Assembly (NCBI RefSeq): GCF_004799495.1
Contig: NZ_SSMY01000011.1
Coordinates: forward strand, 310,001-374,000
DNA: 64,000 nt
Reading direction: 5' to 3'
From: Sphingomonas sp.
Lineage (GTDB): Bacteria; Pseudomonadota; Alphaproteobacteria; Sphingomonadales; Sphingomonadaceae
This document shows positions 34,832-43,568 of this stretch, in pieces. Both the position numbers and the translations under genes were made by a program. Within the stretch, counting starts at the first letter, position 1; each line of letters begins with the position of its first letter. The notes beneath the pieces were generated by a model. The model was not told the DNA's origin. It made no database searches and saw only the letters and a list, made by a program, of their open reading frames with translations.

Positions 34832-35233
34832 TCAACCCGCGCGGCGGCCGAATTGCGGACGGCGCTCGACCAGCGGGTTGGCTTCGCGCTCCAGCATCGT
34901 CAGCGTCGCTTCGAAGCACGGGCGCAACTTGACGACATGCTCAAGCGCCTGATCGGGCGCGTCGCGCGTCTCGACGCACTGGCGCGCGATATGCTCGATC
35001 GACTCGGCCAGCACCGACAGCGGCTCGGCACCGAACTGGCGCGATTCGCCTTTCAGCGTGTGCGAGGGCAGCACCAGCGCCGCGGCATTGCCGTTGCGCA
35101 TCGCTTCCTCGATCGCAGCGACCGATTTGACCCCGTCCTCGCGGAAATACCCCAGGATGCGCACGAACCCGGCGCCAAGCTCGCTGCGCGCCGCCTGGAA
35201 CGCGGTCCAATCCACCAGTTGGTCGCCGCCCAT
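34832..35233 (-). CDS. Hpt-domain phosphotransfer protein
   Basis: A 133-residue single-domain histidine phosphotransferase. The phospho-accepting histidine lies in SHTLKGESRQFGAEPLSVLAESIE, within a helical bundle. It passes phosphoryl groups between receiver domains, but no kinase or receiver gene is in the window, so the partner is unknown. It starts at ATG 35233, 137 bases after der on the same strand. Confidence 0.86.
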   Translation of the reverse strand: MGGDQLVDWTAFQAARSELGAGFVRILGYFREDGVKSVAAIEEAMRNGNAAALVLPSHTLKGESRQFGAEPLSVLAESIEHIARQCVETRDAPDQALEHVVKLRPCFEATLTMLEREANPLVERRPQFGRRAG

Positions 35234-35370
35234 CGTCACCCCAATCCTCCGCCGGCGCCGTGCACCGCGCTGCCCATGACGGGTGTGTAACGCGCGCAAG
35301 TAAACGATGCGTTGATGAAGGGTCCGAAACGACGATCTAAGTAATTGTCGCGCTTATCTTTCCGTCTGCG

Positions 35371-36738
35371 CTACTTCTTGTCGCGATCGAACGGGTTCTT
35401 GGGGGCACGGAAGGTCAGCCGCACCGGGACCGCGCCGAACCCGAGATCGCGGCGCATCGAATTGACCAGATAACGTTCGTAACTCGCCGGCAACTGGTCG
35501 ACGCGAGTCCCGAATATGACGAAGCTGGGGGGGCGCGTCTTGACCTGGGTCACGTAGCGCATCTTGACGCGCTTACCGCCCGGCGCGGGGGGCGGATTGG
35601 CCTCGATCGCGCGTTCGAACCAGCGGTTGAGCTCGCCCGTGCCGACGCGTTTCGACCATGCCTCACGCGTTTCGAACGCGGCGCCGAGCAACTGGTCGAT
35701 CCCCTTCCCCGTCGCCGCCGACACCGTCATCACGGTGACGCCCTTGACCTGGCTCAGCCCGTCCTCGAGCGCTTTCTTGACGCCGTTGAACAGCGACGAG
35801 GCATTTTCCGCGACGTCCCATTTGTTGAGCGCGATGACGAGCGCGCGGCCTTCCTCGAGCACGCGGTCGGCGATGCGCAGGTCCTGCGCCTCCAGCCCCA
35901 GCGTCGCGTCGAGCAGCAGCACGACGACCTCGGCGAAATCAATCGCGTGGAGTGCATCGGCGACCGACAATTTCTCCAGCTTGTCCTGCACCTTGGCGCG
36001 CTTGCGCATCCCCGCGGTGTCGATCAGCCGGACCTGGCGCGGGCCGGTCCTGGGGTCGTTCCACACCCAGTCGACCGCGATCGAATCGCGCGTGATCCCG
36101 GCCTCGGGCCCGGTGATCAGCCGATCCTCGCCGAGCATCCGGTTGATCAGCGTCGACTTGCCCGCATTGGGCCGTCCGACGATCGCCAGCTTGAGCGGCG
36201 CGTCGGGGCGTTCGTCGTCGTCCTCGATATCTTCCTCCGGTTCGGGCAGCCGCGGCAGCAGCGCTTCGAACAGGTCGGCCATTCCCTCGCCATGCTCCGC
36301 CGACAATTGCACCGGATCGCCGAACCCCAGCGCCAGTGCCTCGATCACCCCGGCCTCGCCCGCACGCCCCTCGGCCTTGTTCGCGACCAGGATCACCGGC
36401 GTCGCCGAGCCGCGCAACCAGCGCGCGATCTCCTCGTCGAGCGGGACGATCCCCGCGCGCGCGTCGATCAGGAATAGCGCAACGTCGGCCAGCGCCACCG
36501 CGGCCTCGGTCTGCTGGCGCATGCGCCCGGGCAGTGTCGCGGCGTCGAGGTCTTCGTATCCCGCCGTGTCTATCACGCGAAAATCGAGCCCGATCAGGCT
36601 CGCCTCGCCCTCGCGCCGGTCGCGCGTGACGCCGGGCTGGTCATCGACCAGCGCGAGCTTCTTGCCGACCAGGCGGTTGAACAATGTCGACTTGCCGACA
36701 TTGGGCCGGCCGATGATGGCGACGGTGGGTAAGGGCAT
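35371..36738 (-). CDS. der: Ribosome biogenesis GTPase Der
   Basis: A 455-residue double GTPase: first G domain GRPNVGKSTLFNRL (about 9-22), second GRPNAGKSTLINRM (about 180), and a KH-like C-terminal domain (ETREAWSKRVGTGELNRWFERAI). It acts in 50S subunit maturation. It is downstream of bamB in the conserved yfgM-bamB-der order. No Shine-Dalgarno is visible: a 40-base cruciform-like hairpin (36739-36778) ends directly at the ATG. Confidence 0.97.
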   Translation of the reverse strand: MPLPTVAIIGRPNVGKSTLFNRLVGKKLALVDDQPGVTRDRREGEASLIGLDFRVIDTAGYEDLDAATLPGRMRQQTEAAVALADVALFLIDARAGIVPLDEEIARWLRGSATPVILVANKAEGRAGEAGVIEALALGFGDPVQLSAEHGEGMADLFEALLPRLPEPEEDIEDDDERPDAPLKLAIVGRPNAGKSTLINRMLGEDRLITGPEAGITRDSIAVDWVWNDPRTGPRQVRLIDTAGMRKRAKVQDKLEKLSVADALHAIDFAEVVVLLLDATLGLEAQDLRIADRVLEEGRALVIALNKWDVAENASSLFNGVKKALEDGLSQVKGVTVMTVSAATGKGIDQLLGAAFETREAWSKRVGTGELNRWFERAIEANPPPAPGGKRVKMRYVTQVKTRPPSFVIFGTRVDQLPASYERYLVNSMRRDLGFGAVPVRLTFRAPKNPFDRDKK

Positions 36739-36778
36739 GGGGTGACGCTCTAGCCGGGGCGACGCCCCGCGTCACCCC
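36739..36778 (-). promoter_or_regulatory. Hairpin abutting the der start codon
   Basis: GGGGTGACGC (36739-36748) pairs with GCGTCACCCC (36769-36778); inside it GGGGC-GAC-GCCCC forms a second stem. On the bamB-der transcript the last base of the outer stem directly precedes the ATG of der, leaving no room for a Shine-Dalgarno. It may be a repeat element with effect on der translation. Confidence 0.7.
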
Positions 36779-36786
36779 GCCCTAAA

Positions 36787-38115
36787 TCAGCGATACGCCG
36801 TGATCCGACCACGCAGGTCAAGCGTGTACAGCGTGTTGTTTGCGACGACCGGACCGAGCCCGAAGCCCTCCTTGTTGTCGATCACTTGCCCGATCGAGCC
36901 ATCGGCAGGCGAGACGAACAGCACCTCACCCATCGAGTTGGTCAGGACGAGACGATTGCCGGCGAGGACCGGGCCGTACCAGGTCAGCGGGCCCTTCTTG
37001 GACTTCTTCTTTTGCACCTTGAACGCGCGCAACTGGCTGATCCAGCGCACCTTGCCGGTCGAGCGCTGCAGGCAATAGAGCTTGCTCTCGTCGGTCACGA
37101 CGAAGATCCACTCGCCCGCGAGCCACGGGGTCGAAATGCCAGCGAAATTCTGTTCCCAGATGCGCTGTCCGCTCGACAGATCAGCGGCGATCATGCGTCC
37201 GCCCTGACCCAACGCATAGACCTGGTTGCCGTCGATTATCGGGTCGGCGTCGATGTCCGACAGGCTCGACACGCTGGTCGTGATGCTCGTGCGCGACAAG
37301 GCATCGCCCCACAAGGTCCGGCCGTTTTCGTAACGATAGGCATTGAGCTCGCCGCTCGAGAAGCCGGCGACGATCGTCCCGCGCGCGACCGCGGGCGCAG
37401 CGACGCCGAACACGCCCTGCGTTTCCAGACTGCCCGACGAACTCCACGCCTGCTTGCCGTCGGCGGTCGACAGCGCGAACAACTGGTTGTCCTGGCTCAA
37501 CACGTACAGCTGGTCGCCGTCGACCGATGGGGAGCCGCGCAGCGGCCCGCCCGGCTTCGCGCGCCATACCTCGGCGCCGGTGCCAGCGTCGAACGCCACC
37601 ACATCGCCCAGCCCGTCGGTCGCATAAACACGGCCATTGTCGACGCTGGCGCCGCCGCCGAAGCGCGCGTTCTTGTTCCCGTCGCCCTTGGCGATCGGCA
37701 CCGACCACAGTTGCGCGCCGCTCGCCGCGTCGAAGGCGTGGAGCATCGCATCGATATCGACGACATAAAGTTTGCCGCCGGCGATTACCGGCGGGCTGGC
37801 CAGCCTGGTACGGTTGGAGCCCGCGGCGATCGTCGCGCTCCAGGCGCGCGACACGCTGCTGCCGAGCGCGAGATGGCCCATCGACTTGAAGGCGTTGCCG
37901 CCCGATTGCGCCCATTCGGCGTTGACGACCGGTTCGGGCAACAGCACTTGCAGCCCGGCGATCGCCGGGTCGAGCTTGGCGTCGCTTTCGGACATCAGGA
38001 TCGGGATGCGTTCGCCGACCGTCGGGGTCTTCTTGCCGCCGCCCTTGAACACGCCGCAGCCCGCGAGCGCGGTCAACGCCATCACCGCGATCGGCATCCG
38101 CCACTTGCTCGTCAT
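36787..38115 (-). CDS. bamB: Outer membrane assembly lipoprotein BamB
   Basis: A 442-residue lipoprotein (MTSKWRMPIAVMALTALAGC; cysteine 20) with repeated PQQ-propeller blades, for example LYVVDIDAMLHAFDAASGAQLWSV, VYATDGLGDVVAFDAGTGAEVW, and LYVLSQDNQLFALSTADGKQAW. BamB is part of the BAM complex for beta-barrel insertion. It sits directly between the YfgM-like gene (no gap) and der, the classical cluster. Confidence 0.95.
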   Translation of the reverse strand: MTSKWRMPIAVMALTALAGCGVFKGGGKKTPTVGERIPILMSESDAKLDPAIAGLQVLLPEPVVNAEWAQSGGNAFKSMGHLALGSSVSRAWSATIAAGSNRTRLASPPVIAGGKLYVVDIDAMLHAFDAASGAQLWSVPIAKGDGNKNARFGGGASVDNGRVYATDGLGDVVAFDAGTGAEVWRAKPGGPLRGSPSVDGDQLYVLSQDNQLFALSTADGKQAWSSSGSLETQGVFGVAAPAVARGTIVAGFSSGELNAYRYENGRTLWGDALSRTSITTSVSSLSDIDADPIIDGNQVYALGQGGRMIAADLSSGQRIWEQNFAGISTPWLAGEWIFVVTDESKLYCLQRSTGKVRWISQLRAFKVQKKKSKKGPLTWYGPVLAGNRLVLTNSMGEVLFVSPADGSIGQVIDNKEGFGLGPVVANNTLYTLDLRGRITAYR

Positions 38116-38805
38116 TTACTTGCCCTTCTGGTCGGCACCGCCGACATCCACAGCATCCACACCCTGAACCGCGCGTTGACGGATCGATTCGGGAACGCCG
38201 TCGGTTTCGGCGATCGTCTTGAAAACGCTCCGCGCCTCGTTCGGCTTGTTGAGCCGGAGGTACGCCATCGCGACCATCTCGCCCGCGCTGCCGAGCCACG
38301 CCGATTCCTTGACCGCGAGCGGCTTCAGCCGGTCGATGATCACCTGTGGCGCGAGGGTATCGAACTCGATATTGGTCTGGCGGATCAATGCATAGTCACG
38401 AATCGGCTTGCCGACCGACGTATCGCCCGCGACCGATCCGAACTGCGCGGCGGCTTCCTTCGCCTTGCCGGCGTTGAACAGCTGGTTGGCCTCGGTCATC
38501 CGCGCGACCGCGCTATACCCCGGCGCACCCGACGCGCCGAGCTCGTCGAGGGCCGTCTTGGCGTCGGCGGGCTTGTTCGCGGCGAGCGAATCGAAAGCGG
38601 TCTGCAGCTTGACCGCCTGTCCTTCCGCCTTGCTGTGGCTCCAATAGCGCCAGCCGAGGACAGCCGCGAAGATCAGCAACCCGCCCAGGATCGCGCCGAC
38701 GATCAGCCGGCCGTGCTTCGTCCATACGTCGACGATCTGGTCGCGGCGCAGCTCCTCGTCGACCTCGCGCAGGAAAGCTTCATCGGTTTTCGGCGTCACG
38801 GCCAA
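38116..38805 (-). CDS. YfgM/TPR-like membrane-anchored protein
   Basis: The 229-residue protein starts at TTG 38805 (LAVTPKTDEAFLREVDEELRRDQ), chosen because GGAG lies nine bases upstream; GTG 38799 is an alternative. A single helix (LIVGAILGGLLIFAAVLGWRYW, about 35-56) is followed by a helical TPR-like periplasmic domain. The position directly before bamB and the N-terminal DEELRRDQ motif match YfgM, an ancillary Sec/periplasmic chaperone factor in E. coli. Confidence 0.85.
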   Translation of the reverse strand: MAVTPKTDEAFLREVDEELRRDQIVDVWTKHGRLIVGAILGGLLIFAAVLGWRYWSHSKAEGQAVKLQTAFDSLAANKPADAKTALDELGASGAPGYSAVARMTEANQLFNAGKAKEAAAQFGSVAGDTSVGKPIRDYALIRQTNIEFDTLAPQVIIDRLKPLAVKESAWLGSAGEMVAMAYLRLNKPNEARSVFKTIAETDGVPESIRQRAVQGVDAVDVGGADQKGK

Positions 38806-38879
38806 GGGGGTAGGCTCCGATTGTGGTGGGAATTGGGTCGGCGGGACCTTAGCGATGCCCGCTGCAAACGCAACGAGGG

Positions 38880-39752
38880 TTAGGGCTTCGGCAGATACAC
38901 CTGTTCCTCGCCCGGGAAGGTCCGCGCGCGGACCTCTTCGGCATAGCGCTTTGCCGCGTCGCTGATCCGGCTCGCCATGTCGTCGAAGCGCTTCACGAAT
39001 CGCGGGGTGCGCTCGAACAGCCCGAGCATGTCCTCCGCCACCAGTACCTGACCGTCGCATGCCGCCGACGCGCCGATGCCGATCACGGGAATGTCGCTGG
39101 TCTCGGTGATCTTGCGCGCGAGCGGTTCGACCACGCCCTCGACCACCACCGAGAACGCGCCCGCATCGGCCACCGCCTTGGCGTCGGCCGCGATTTTCGC
39201 TTCCTCTTCCTGGCCCCGCCCGCGCGCACCGTAACCGCCCAGCGCGTTGATCGCCTGCGGGGTCAGTCCGACATGCGCCATCACGGGGATGCCGCGCTCG
39301 GTCAGGAACTTGATCGTCGGCGCCATCGCCGCGCCGCCCTCCATCTTGATCGCGGCGCAACCGGTTTCGGCGAGCACGCGGCTGGCACTGGCGAACGCCT
39401 GTTCGGACGAGCCCTCGTAGCTGCCGAACGGCATGTCGACGACGACCACCGCATGATAACTGCCGCGCACCACCGCCGCGCCGTGCGCGACCATCATGTC
39501 GAGCGTCACCGGCAGCGTCGACGGCAGCCCGTACACCACCTGTCCCAGCGAATCGCCGACCAGCAATATGTCGCAATGCGGGTCGAGCAGCTGCGCCATC
39601 CGCACCGTGTAGGCGGTCAGCATGACCAGCGGCTCGTCGGTCCGTCCTTCGATCTTGCGCCGCTGGATCGCGGGCACGGTCAGCCGCTTCATCGGCGCCG
39701 GCGTCGGGTTGGCGCGGCTGGTCGAGGTATCGATCGTGAAGGTCGTGGACAT
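38880..39752 (-). CDS. panB: 3-methyl-2-oxobutanoate hydroxymethyltransferase PanB
   Basis: A 290-residue TIM-barrel enzyme of pantothenate synthesis: [59 protein letters not shown] and [21 protein letters not shown]. The first 20 residues ([19 protein letters not shown]) are an extension; ATG at residue 21 ([13 protein letters not shown]) may be the true start. panC is not nearby. Confidence 0.95.
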   Translation of the reverse strand: MSTTFTIDTSTSRANPTPAPMKRLTVPAIQRRKIEGRTDEPLVMLTAYTVRMAQLLDPHCDILLVGDSLGQVVYGLPSTLPVTLDMMVAHGAAVVRGSYHAVVVVDMPFGSYEGSSEQAFASASRVLAETGCAAIKMEGGAAMAPTIKFLTERGIPVMAHVGLTPQAINALGGYGARGRGQEEEAKIAADAKAVADAGAFSVVVEGVVEPLARKITETSDIPVIGIGASAACDGQVLVAEDMLGLFERTPRFVKRFDDMASRISDAAKRYAEEVRARTFPGEEQVYLPKP

Positions 39753-39818
39753 GGCGGCGCTCCTACCCGCTTCGCCTCGGCCTCGCCAGCACCCGCGAAG
39801 GCCCTAGCCATTTTTGTT

Positions 39819-39850
39819 GACTTGATGTTAGATATATATAACATTGAGTC
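39819..39850 (+). promoter_or_regulatory. 32-bp palindrome over the promoter of the membrane/XRE pair
   Basis: Bases 39819-39850 form a palindrome with 26 of 32 positions symmetric; the inner 18 bp (TGTTAGATATATATAACA) have one mismatched pair. It covers a -35 TTGACT (39817-39822) and a -10-like TAACAT (39839-39844) at 16 bp. It is the most AT-rich stretch in the window. The XRE protein encoded two genes later is the natural candidate to bind it and repress its own operon. Confidence 0.72.
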
Positions 39851-39875
39851 TACAGCGCCGAACATGAGGTCAGCT

Positions 39876-40304
39876 ATGTCATTCAGGGAAAAGATTGCGT
39901 GGATTTCGGTCGTCACGACCGCGATCGTGTGGGGTACCTTCTTCGCGTTGCTGCTGTCTGCGGTCGCCAACGGCCACCAGCCGGGGCACAGCTATCTCGC
40001 CGGATTCTTCGGCGCGGTGGTGATCCAGGTCATCCTGATCGTCGTCGCCAGCATCGTCACCGCGGCGACCGCGCCCAAGGATGCCAGCGCCGGGATCGAC
40101 GAACGCGACCGGGCGATCGCGCAAGGATCGTCGGCGATCGCTTATCCAGTGCTATTGAGCGGGGTGGTGATCGTGGCCGCCTGCCTGCATCTGGGGCTGA
40201 CGGCGGTTGGCATGACCTATGGCATCATGGGCGCGATCGTGATCGCGGAGATCGTGCATTACGGCGCACAGATCGTGTTCTACCGGCGGGCGCGGCATGG
40301 CTAA
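39876..40304 (+). CDS. Four-helix membrane protein paired with an XRE regulator
   Basis: A 142-residue protein (MSFREKIAWISVVTTAIVWG) with four transmembrane helices and a central cytoplasmic loop (PKDASAGIDERDRAIAQGSS). GAGG seven bases upstream favours ATG 39876 over ATG 39864. The DERD..I motif and partner gene match the small membrane-protein/XRE (YozG-like) pairs seen in many bacteria, whose role is not established. It overlaps the regulator gene by eight bases. Confidence 0.8.
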   Translation: MSFREKIAWISVVTTAIVWGTFFALLLSAVANGHQPGHSYLAGFFGAVVIQVILIVVASIVTAATAPKDASAGIDERDRAIAQGSSAIAYPVLLSGVVIVAACLHLGLTAVGMTYGIMGAIVIAEIVHYGAQIVFYRRARHG

Positions 40305-40518
40305 GCCGCCGCCCGGCAAGGTCGTCAATCAGGTCCGGCTGATGCGGTTCATGGCGAACGAGATGACCCAGGCTGACCTCGGCGACCGGATCGGCATGAC
40401 GCGACAGACGATCGCGGCGATCGAAGCGGGGAAATACTCCCCCACGCTCGAGGCCGCGTTCCGTATCGCGCAGGTGTTCGGGAAACCATTGGACGAAGTG
40501 TTCCAGTGGGAGGGTTAA
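40297..40518 (+). CDS. XRE-family HTH regulator (YozG-like)
   Basis: A 73-residue single-domain Cro/CI-type regulator: NQVRLMRFMANEMTQADLGDRIGMTRQTIAAIEAGKYSPTLEAAFRIAQVFGKPLDEVFQWEG. The helix-turn-helix TQADLGDRIGMTRQTIAAIE is unmistakable. The start overlaps the membrane protein gene. It probably controls its own operon through the 32-bp palindrome upstream. Confidence 0.93.
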   Translation: MAKPPPGKVVNQVRLMRFMANEMTQADLGDRIGMTRQTIAAIEAGKYSPTLEAAFRIAQVFGKPLDEVFQWEG

Positions 40519-40530
40519 AGGACATTAGTG

Positions 40531-40554
40531 GCGATCGGGCCTCCGCCCGATCGC
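40531..40554. terminator. Stem-loop after the XRE gene
   Basis: Perfect 9-bp stem GCGATCGGG/CCCGATCGC with a 6-nt loop, 12 bases past the XRE stop. Followed directly by the long inverted repeat at 40558-40636. Confidence 0.6.
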
Positions 40555-40557
40555 TGG

Positions 40558-40636
40558 GGTGCCGGCCCGCTCCCCCTCCCGGCCGCCCACAGAGTATCCT
40601 GAAATGGGCGGCCGGGAGGGGGAGCGGGCCGGCACC
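40558..40636. repeat. Long inverted repeat (family A, copy 2)
   Basis: Arms 40558-40589 and 40605-40636 pair perfectly over 32 bp with a 15-nt loop. The arm shares the core CCGGCCCGCTCCCC and CCCGGCCGCCC with the accB-accC element. Located between the convergent XRE gene and the gene at 40661, where it can end transcription both ways. Confidence 0.87.
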
Positions 40637-40660
40637 GCCTACGCGCGTGAGCGCTTCGAA

Positions 40661-41104
40661 CTAACGCGCGCCGATCCAGCCCTTGCGCGTCGCCATGCCG
40701 GCGAACCAGATCGAGAACGCTGCGACCAGCGCGATAAACACCGGGAACGGCACCACCTTCGCGGCGCCCTCATGCGCGATGATGTCGGTGATCGAGAAGG
40801 TGTAGCCGAACTGCACGATCACCGCGATCAGCGAAATCCAGAACAGCACGCGTGCGCGCTTTTCCTTGAGCAACAGCGCCAGCGCGCCGAGCAACCCGCC
40901 GAACGTCGCGACCGCGTAACACCAGTTATACCAGGCCGGCAGCGTCGCATATAGCGCGCGGTGGTACGGCGTCTGCTCCCACATCGCCGACATCGCGCCG
41001 TGCTGGATCTGGCCGACGCAGAAATAGACCCCGATCGCGTTCCACGCGACGAGCAGGATCGCGACGATCCAGAACCATGCCGGTGGTTTTACTCCGATGG
41101 TCAT
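40661..41104 (-). CDS. Four-helix membrane protein of unknown function
   Basis: A 147-residue protein from ATG 41104 (MTIGVKPPAWFWIVAILLVA) with four helices and a C-terminal RKGWIGAR. The second loop has MWEQTPYHRALYATLPAWYNWCYAVATFGG, a pattern known from sphingomonad membrane proteins often auto-annotated as sugar transporter; no evidence for transport is visible. It stands before the ArsC-like gene's end with a 63-base gap. Confidence 0.72.
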   Translation of the reverse strand: MTIGVKPPAWFWIVAILLVAWNAIGVYFCVGQIQHGAMSAMWEQTPYHRALYATLPAWYNWCYAVATFGGLLGALALLLKEKRARVLFWISLIAVIVQFGYTFSITDIIAHEGAAKVVPFPVFIALVAAFSIWFAGMATRKGWIGAR

Positions 41105-41167
41105 TGCACCCTCCCCCCTCATCGTTGATGGCGGGAAGACTGCGCTCGGTAGGCCCCGAAGGCAAGG

Positions 41168-41512
41168 TTAGCCGAGCGCGGCATCCCACGCTTCGGGCTT
41201 GAACCCGGCGAGCAGGACGCCGTCGCCTTCGAGGATCGGGCGCTTGATCATCGACGGCTGCGCCAGCATCAGCGCCACCGCCTTGTCGGCGTCGAGGTCG
41301 GCGCGGTCGGCGTCGGGCAATTTGCGGAACGTCGTGCCTGCACGGTTGAGCACCGTTTCCCACCCAAGCGCCGCGATCCACCGCCGCAGCGATGCCTCCT
41401 CGACGCCGGCCTTCTTGTAATCGTGGAACGCGTACGCCGCCCCGCGCGCATCGAGCCACGCCCGCGCCTTTTTGACCGTGTCGCAATTGGGAATGCCATG
41501 GAATGTCAGCAC
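41168..41512 (-). CDS. ArsC/Spx-fold reductase-like protein (YffB-like)
   Basis: A 114-residue thioredoxin-fold protein: FHGIPNCDTVKKARAWLDARGAAYAFHDYKK with a single cysteine, and QPSMIKRPILEGDGVLLAGFKPEAW. The NCDTVKKA active site matches YffB/Spx-type members and lacks the CxxSR of true arsenate reductases. GTG 41512 is the likely start, with GAGGAG further upstream. The function is unknown. Confidence 0.87.
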   Translation of the reverse strand: MLTFHGIPNCDTVKKARAWLDARGAAYAFHDYKKAGVEEASLRRWIAALGWETVLNRAGTTFRKLPDADRADLDADKAVALMLAQPSMIKRPILEGDGVLLAGFKPEAWDAALG

Positions 41513-41611
41513 GGAATGTATCGCTCCTCGGTGTACGCTGCCCGTTACTACAGCAATTTAACGATGTTCATCCGCTATTCAGCGGCCCGGATACTGATAT
41601 AGTGTGATAAG

Positions 41612-41623
41612 GCGTTATAACGC
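41612..41623 (+). promoter_or_regulatory. 12-bp palindrome upstream of the TonB-dependent receptor
   Basis: GCGTTATAACGC is a perfect palindrome 15 bases before the start codon, just after a -10-like TATAGT (41598-41603). It would cover the early transcribed region and could be an operator for an unknown regulator. The receptor's substrate is therefore probably linked to a specific repressor. Confidence 0.4.
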
Positions 41624-41638
41624 TATCGGGAGGGGAAT

Positions 41639-43564
41639 ATGGCACGGTTCGGTTGCGTATCGCTCGCGTTGCTGATGGCGGGCGCCAGCCTCCCCGCGGC
41701 GGCGCAGGACCGGACCGAAGACAATGCCGTGACGCAGGCCGAGGACGCGTTCGGCTTTTCCACCGGGCGCGAATCGATCGGCATCTACAGCGCCGGCAAC
41801 GCGCGCGGCTTTTCCCCCAGCGCCGCGGGCAACGTCCGCATCGAGGGACTCTATTTCGACCCCGCTTTCGGCCTGCCGAGCATCATCAACGATTCGACCA
41901 GCATCAAGGTCGGGCTGTCGGCGCAGGGCTATCCGTTCACCGCGCCGAGCGGGATCGTCGACCAGATCCTGGTTCGTCCCGCCGACAAAGCCGGCGCGTC
42001 GATCCTGATCAACGGCGACAGTTTCGGGTCGTACGGGATCGAGGTCGACGGATCGCTTCCGATCAACAAGCAGCTGTCGCTGGGGTATGGCCTGACCGCG
42101 AACCGGGTCGCCTTTTCCGATGGCACCGACAATTTCAACCACGGCCAGGGGCTGATCCTGCGCTGGCGGCCCGCGCCGGGGGTCGAGATCCTGCCGTTCT
42201 GGACGCTCAACAACGATTACAACGACGAGGCCGGGCCGTTCTACGTCCCCGCGGGCAAGTTCCTGCCGCCGCTCCCCCCGCGCCACCAGTTCGACGGGCC
42301 GCAATGGGCCGATTTCCGCTACACCGGCACCAACAGCGGGGTGCTCGCTTCCTACGCGCCATCGAACGACTGGCTGGTCCGCGTCGGTGCGTTCCGATCG
42401 GTGTTCGACACCAAGACGGGCTACACCAACCTGTTGCTCGGCGTGCAGCCCGACGGGAGCGTGGCGGACCGGCTGGTCATCGCCGACCCGCGCAACAAGA
42501 ACGTGTCGCTGAGCGGCGAGCTGCGGCTGACGCATAGCATCGTCGATGGGCCGCGGCTCCACGTCTTCCATTTGAGCGTGCGCGAGCGAGATGCGCGGCG
42601 CGAATATGACGGGTCGGACGAGGTCGATCTCGGCCCCACGCGGATCGGCGTGGCGGTGACTGCGCCCAAGCCGAATTTCGTGTTCGGCCCGCTGTCGCGC
42701 GACCGCGTCGGCCAGACGACGGTCGGGCTCGCCTATGACGGGCGGTGGAAGGACGTGGGCGAGATCAGCTTTGGTGTGTCGCGCGCCGACTACCGCAAGA
42801 CCACAACCTTTCCGGGCCTCGCGCCGATCGTCTCGCACTCGACACCGTGGCTCTACAACGGCACCGCCGCCACCTATCTCTCGAAGTCGGTCAGCCTCTA
42901 CGCCGGCTATGCCCGCGGACTCGAGGAAAGCGGGGTCGCTCCCCCCAACGCCGCCAACCGCAACCAGCCGCTCAACGCCGTGCTGACCCAGCAGAAGGAC
43001 GCGGGGTTCCGCTGGACCGTGACCGGGAACATCAAGCTGATCGCCGGGGTGTTCGACCTCCGCAAACCGTATTTCGGGTTCGACGCGACCAACGTCTATC
43101 GGCAGATCGGCACGACGCGCGTCAAGGGCGCCGAATTCTCGATCTCCGGCAACGTCACCAAGCGGCTCAATGTCGTGGCCGGCGGGTTCTTCCTCGATGC
43201 GCAGGTTAGGCGCGACCCGCTCGCGCTCGGCAATATCGGCCCGCGCCCGGTCGGCCTGCCCGGGCATCTGCTCAACCTGAACGTCAACTGGCGCACCAAG
43301 CTGATCGACGGGCTGTCGCTCGACGCGCAAGTATTCGAGCGCCCGGCGGTACCCGCGACGACCGATAACCTCGTGTCGCTCCCGCCGCGCGCGAACGTCA
43401 ATCTGGGCGGCCGTTATGCGTTCAAGCTCGCCAATAAGAGCGCGACGTTCCGCTTCCAGGTCAGCAACGTATTCGACAACCGCGCCTTCAACATCGCCGG
43501 GCCGGGGGTTTATGGCGCGAATGCGGGGCGGTATTACTTAGGATATCTCGCCATCGACGTTTAG
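41639..43564 (+). CDS. TonB-dependent outer-membrane receptor
   Basis: The 641-residue receptor has a signal peptide (MARFGCVSLALLMAGASLPAAAQ), a plug domain (about 45-150, with SIGIYSAGNARGFSPSAAGNVRIEGLYFD and IVDQILVRPADKAGASILIN) and a 22-strand-type barrel ending NVFDNRAFNIAGPGVYGANAGRYYLGYLAIDV. No clear TonB box is visible, and the end lacks a terminal aromatic residue. The substrate is unknown; sphingomonads have many such receptors for siderophores, glycans or aromatics. It converges with guaA, with four bases between stops. Confidence 0.9.
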   Translation: MARFGCVSLALLMAGASLPAAAQDRTEDNAVTQAEDAFGFSTGRESIGIYSAGNARGFSPSAAGNVRIEGLYFDPAFGLPSIINDSTSIKVGLSAQGYPFTAPSGIVDQILVRPADKAGASILINGDSFGSYGIEVDGSLPINKQLSLGYGLTANRVAFSDGTDNFNHGQGLILRWRPAPGVEILPFWTLNNDYNDEAGPFYVPAGKFLPPLPPRHQFDGPQWADFRYTGTNSGVLASYAPSNDWLVRVGAFRSVFDTKTGYTNLLLGVQPDGSVADRLVIADPRNKNVSLSGELRLTHSIVDGPRLHVFHLSVRERDARREYDGSDEVDLGPTRIGVAVTAPKPNFVFGPLSRDRVGQTTVGLAYDGRWKDVGEISFGVSRADYRKTTTFPGLAPIVSHSTPWLYNGTAATYLSKSVSLYAGYARGLEESGVAPPNAANRNQPLNAVLTQQKDAGFRWTVTGNIKLIAGVFDLRKPYFGFDATNVYRQIGTTRVKGAEFSISGNVTKRLNVVAGGFFLDAQVRRDPLALGNIGPRPVGLPGHLLNLNVNWRTKLIDGLSLDAQVFERPAVPATTDNLVSLPPRANVNLGGRYAFKLANKSATFRFQVSNVFDNRAFNIAGPGVYGANAGRYYLGYLAIDV

Positions 43565-43568
43565 GTCG

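Noticed and set aside
41615..43330. Minus-strand open frame of about 570 codons opposite the TonB-dependent receptor
   Set aside because: The plus strand has a signal peptide, Shine-Dalgarno and receptor motifs; the antisense product has no recognisable domain.
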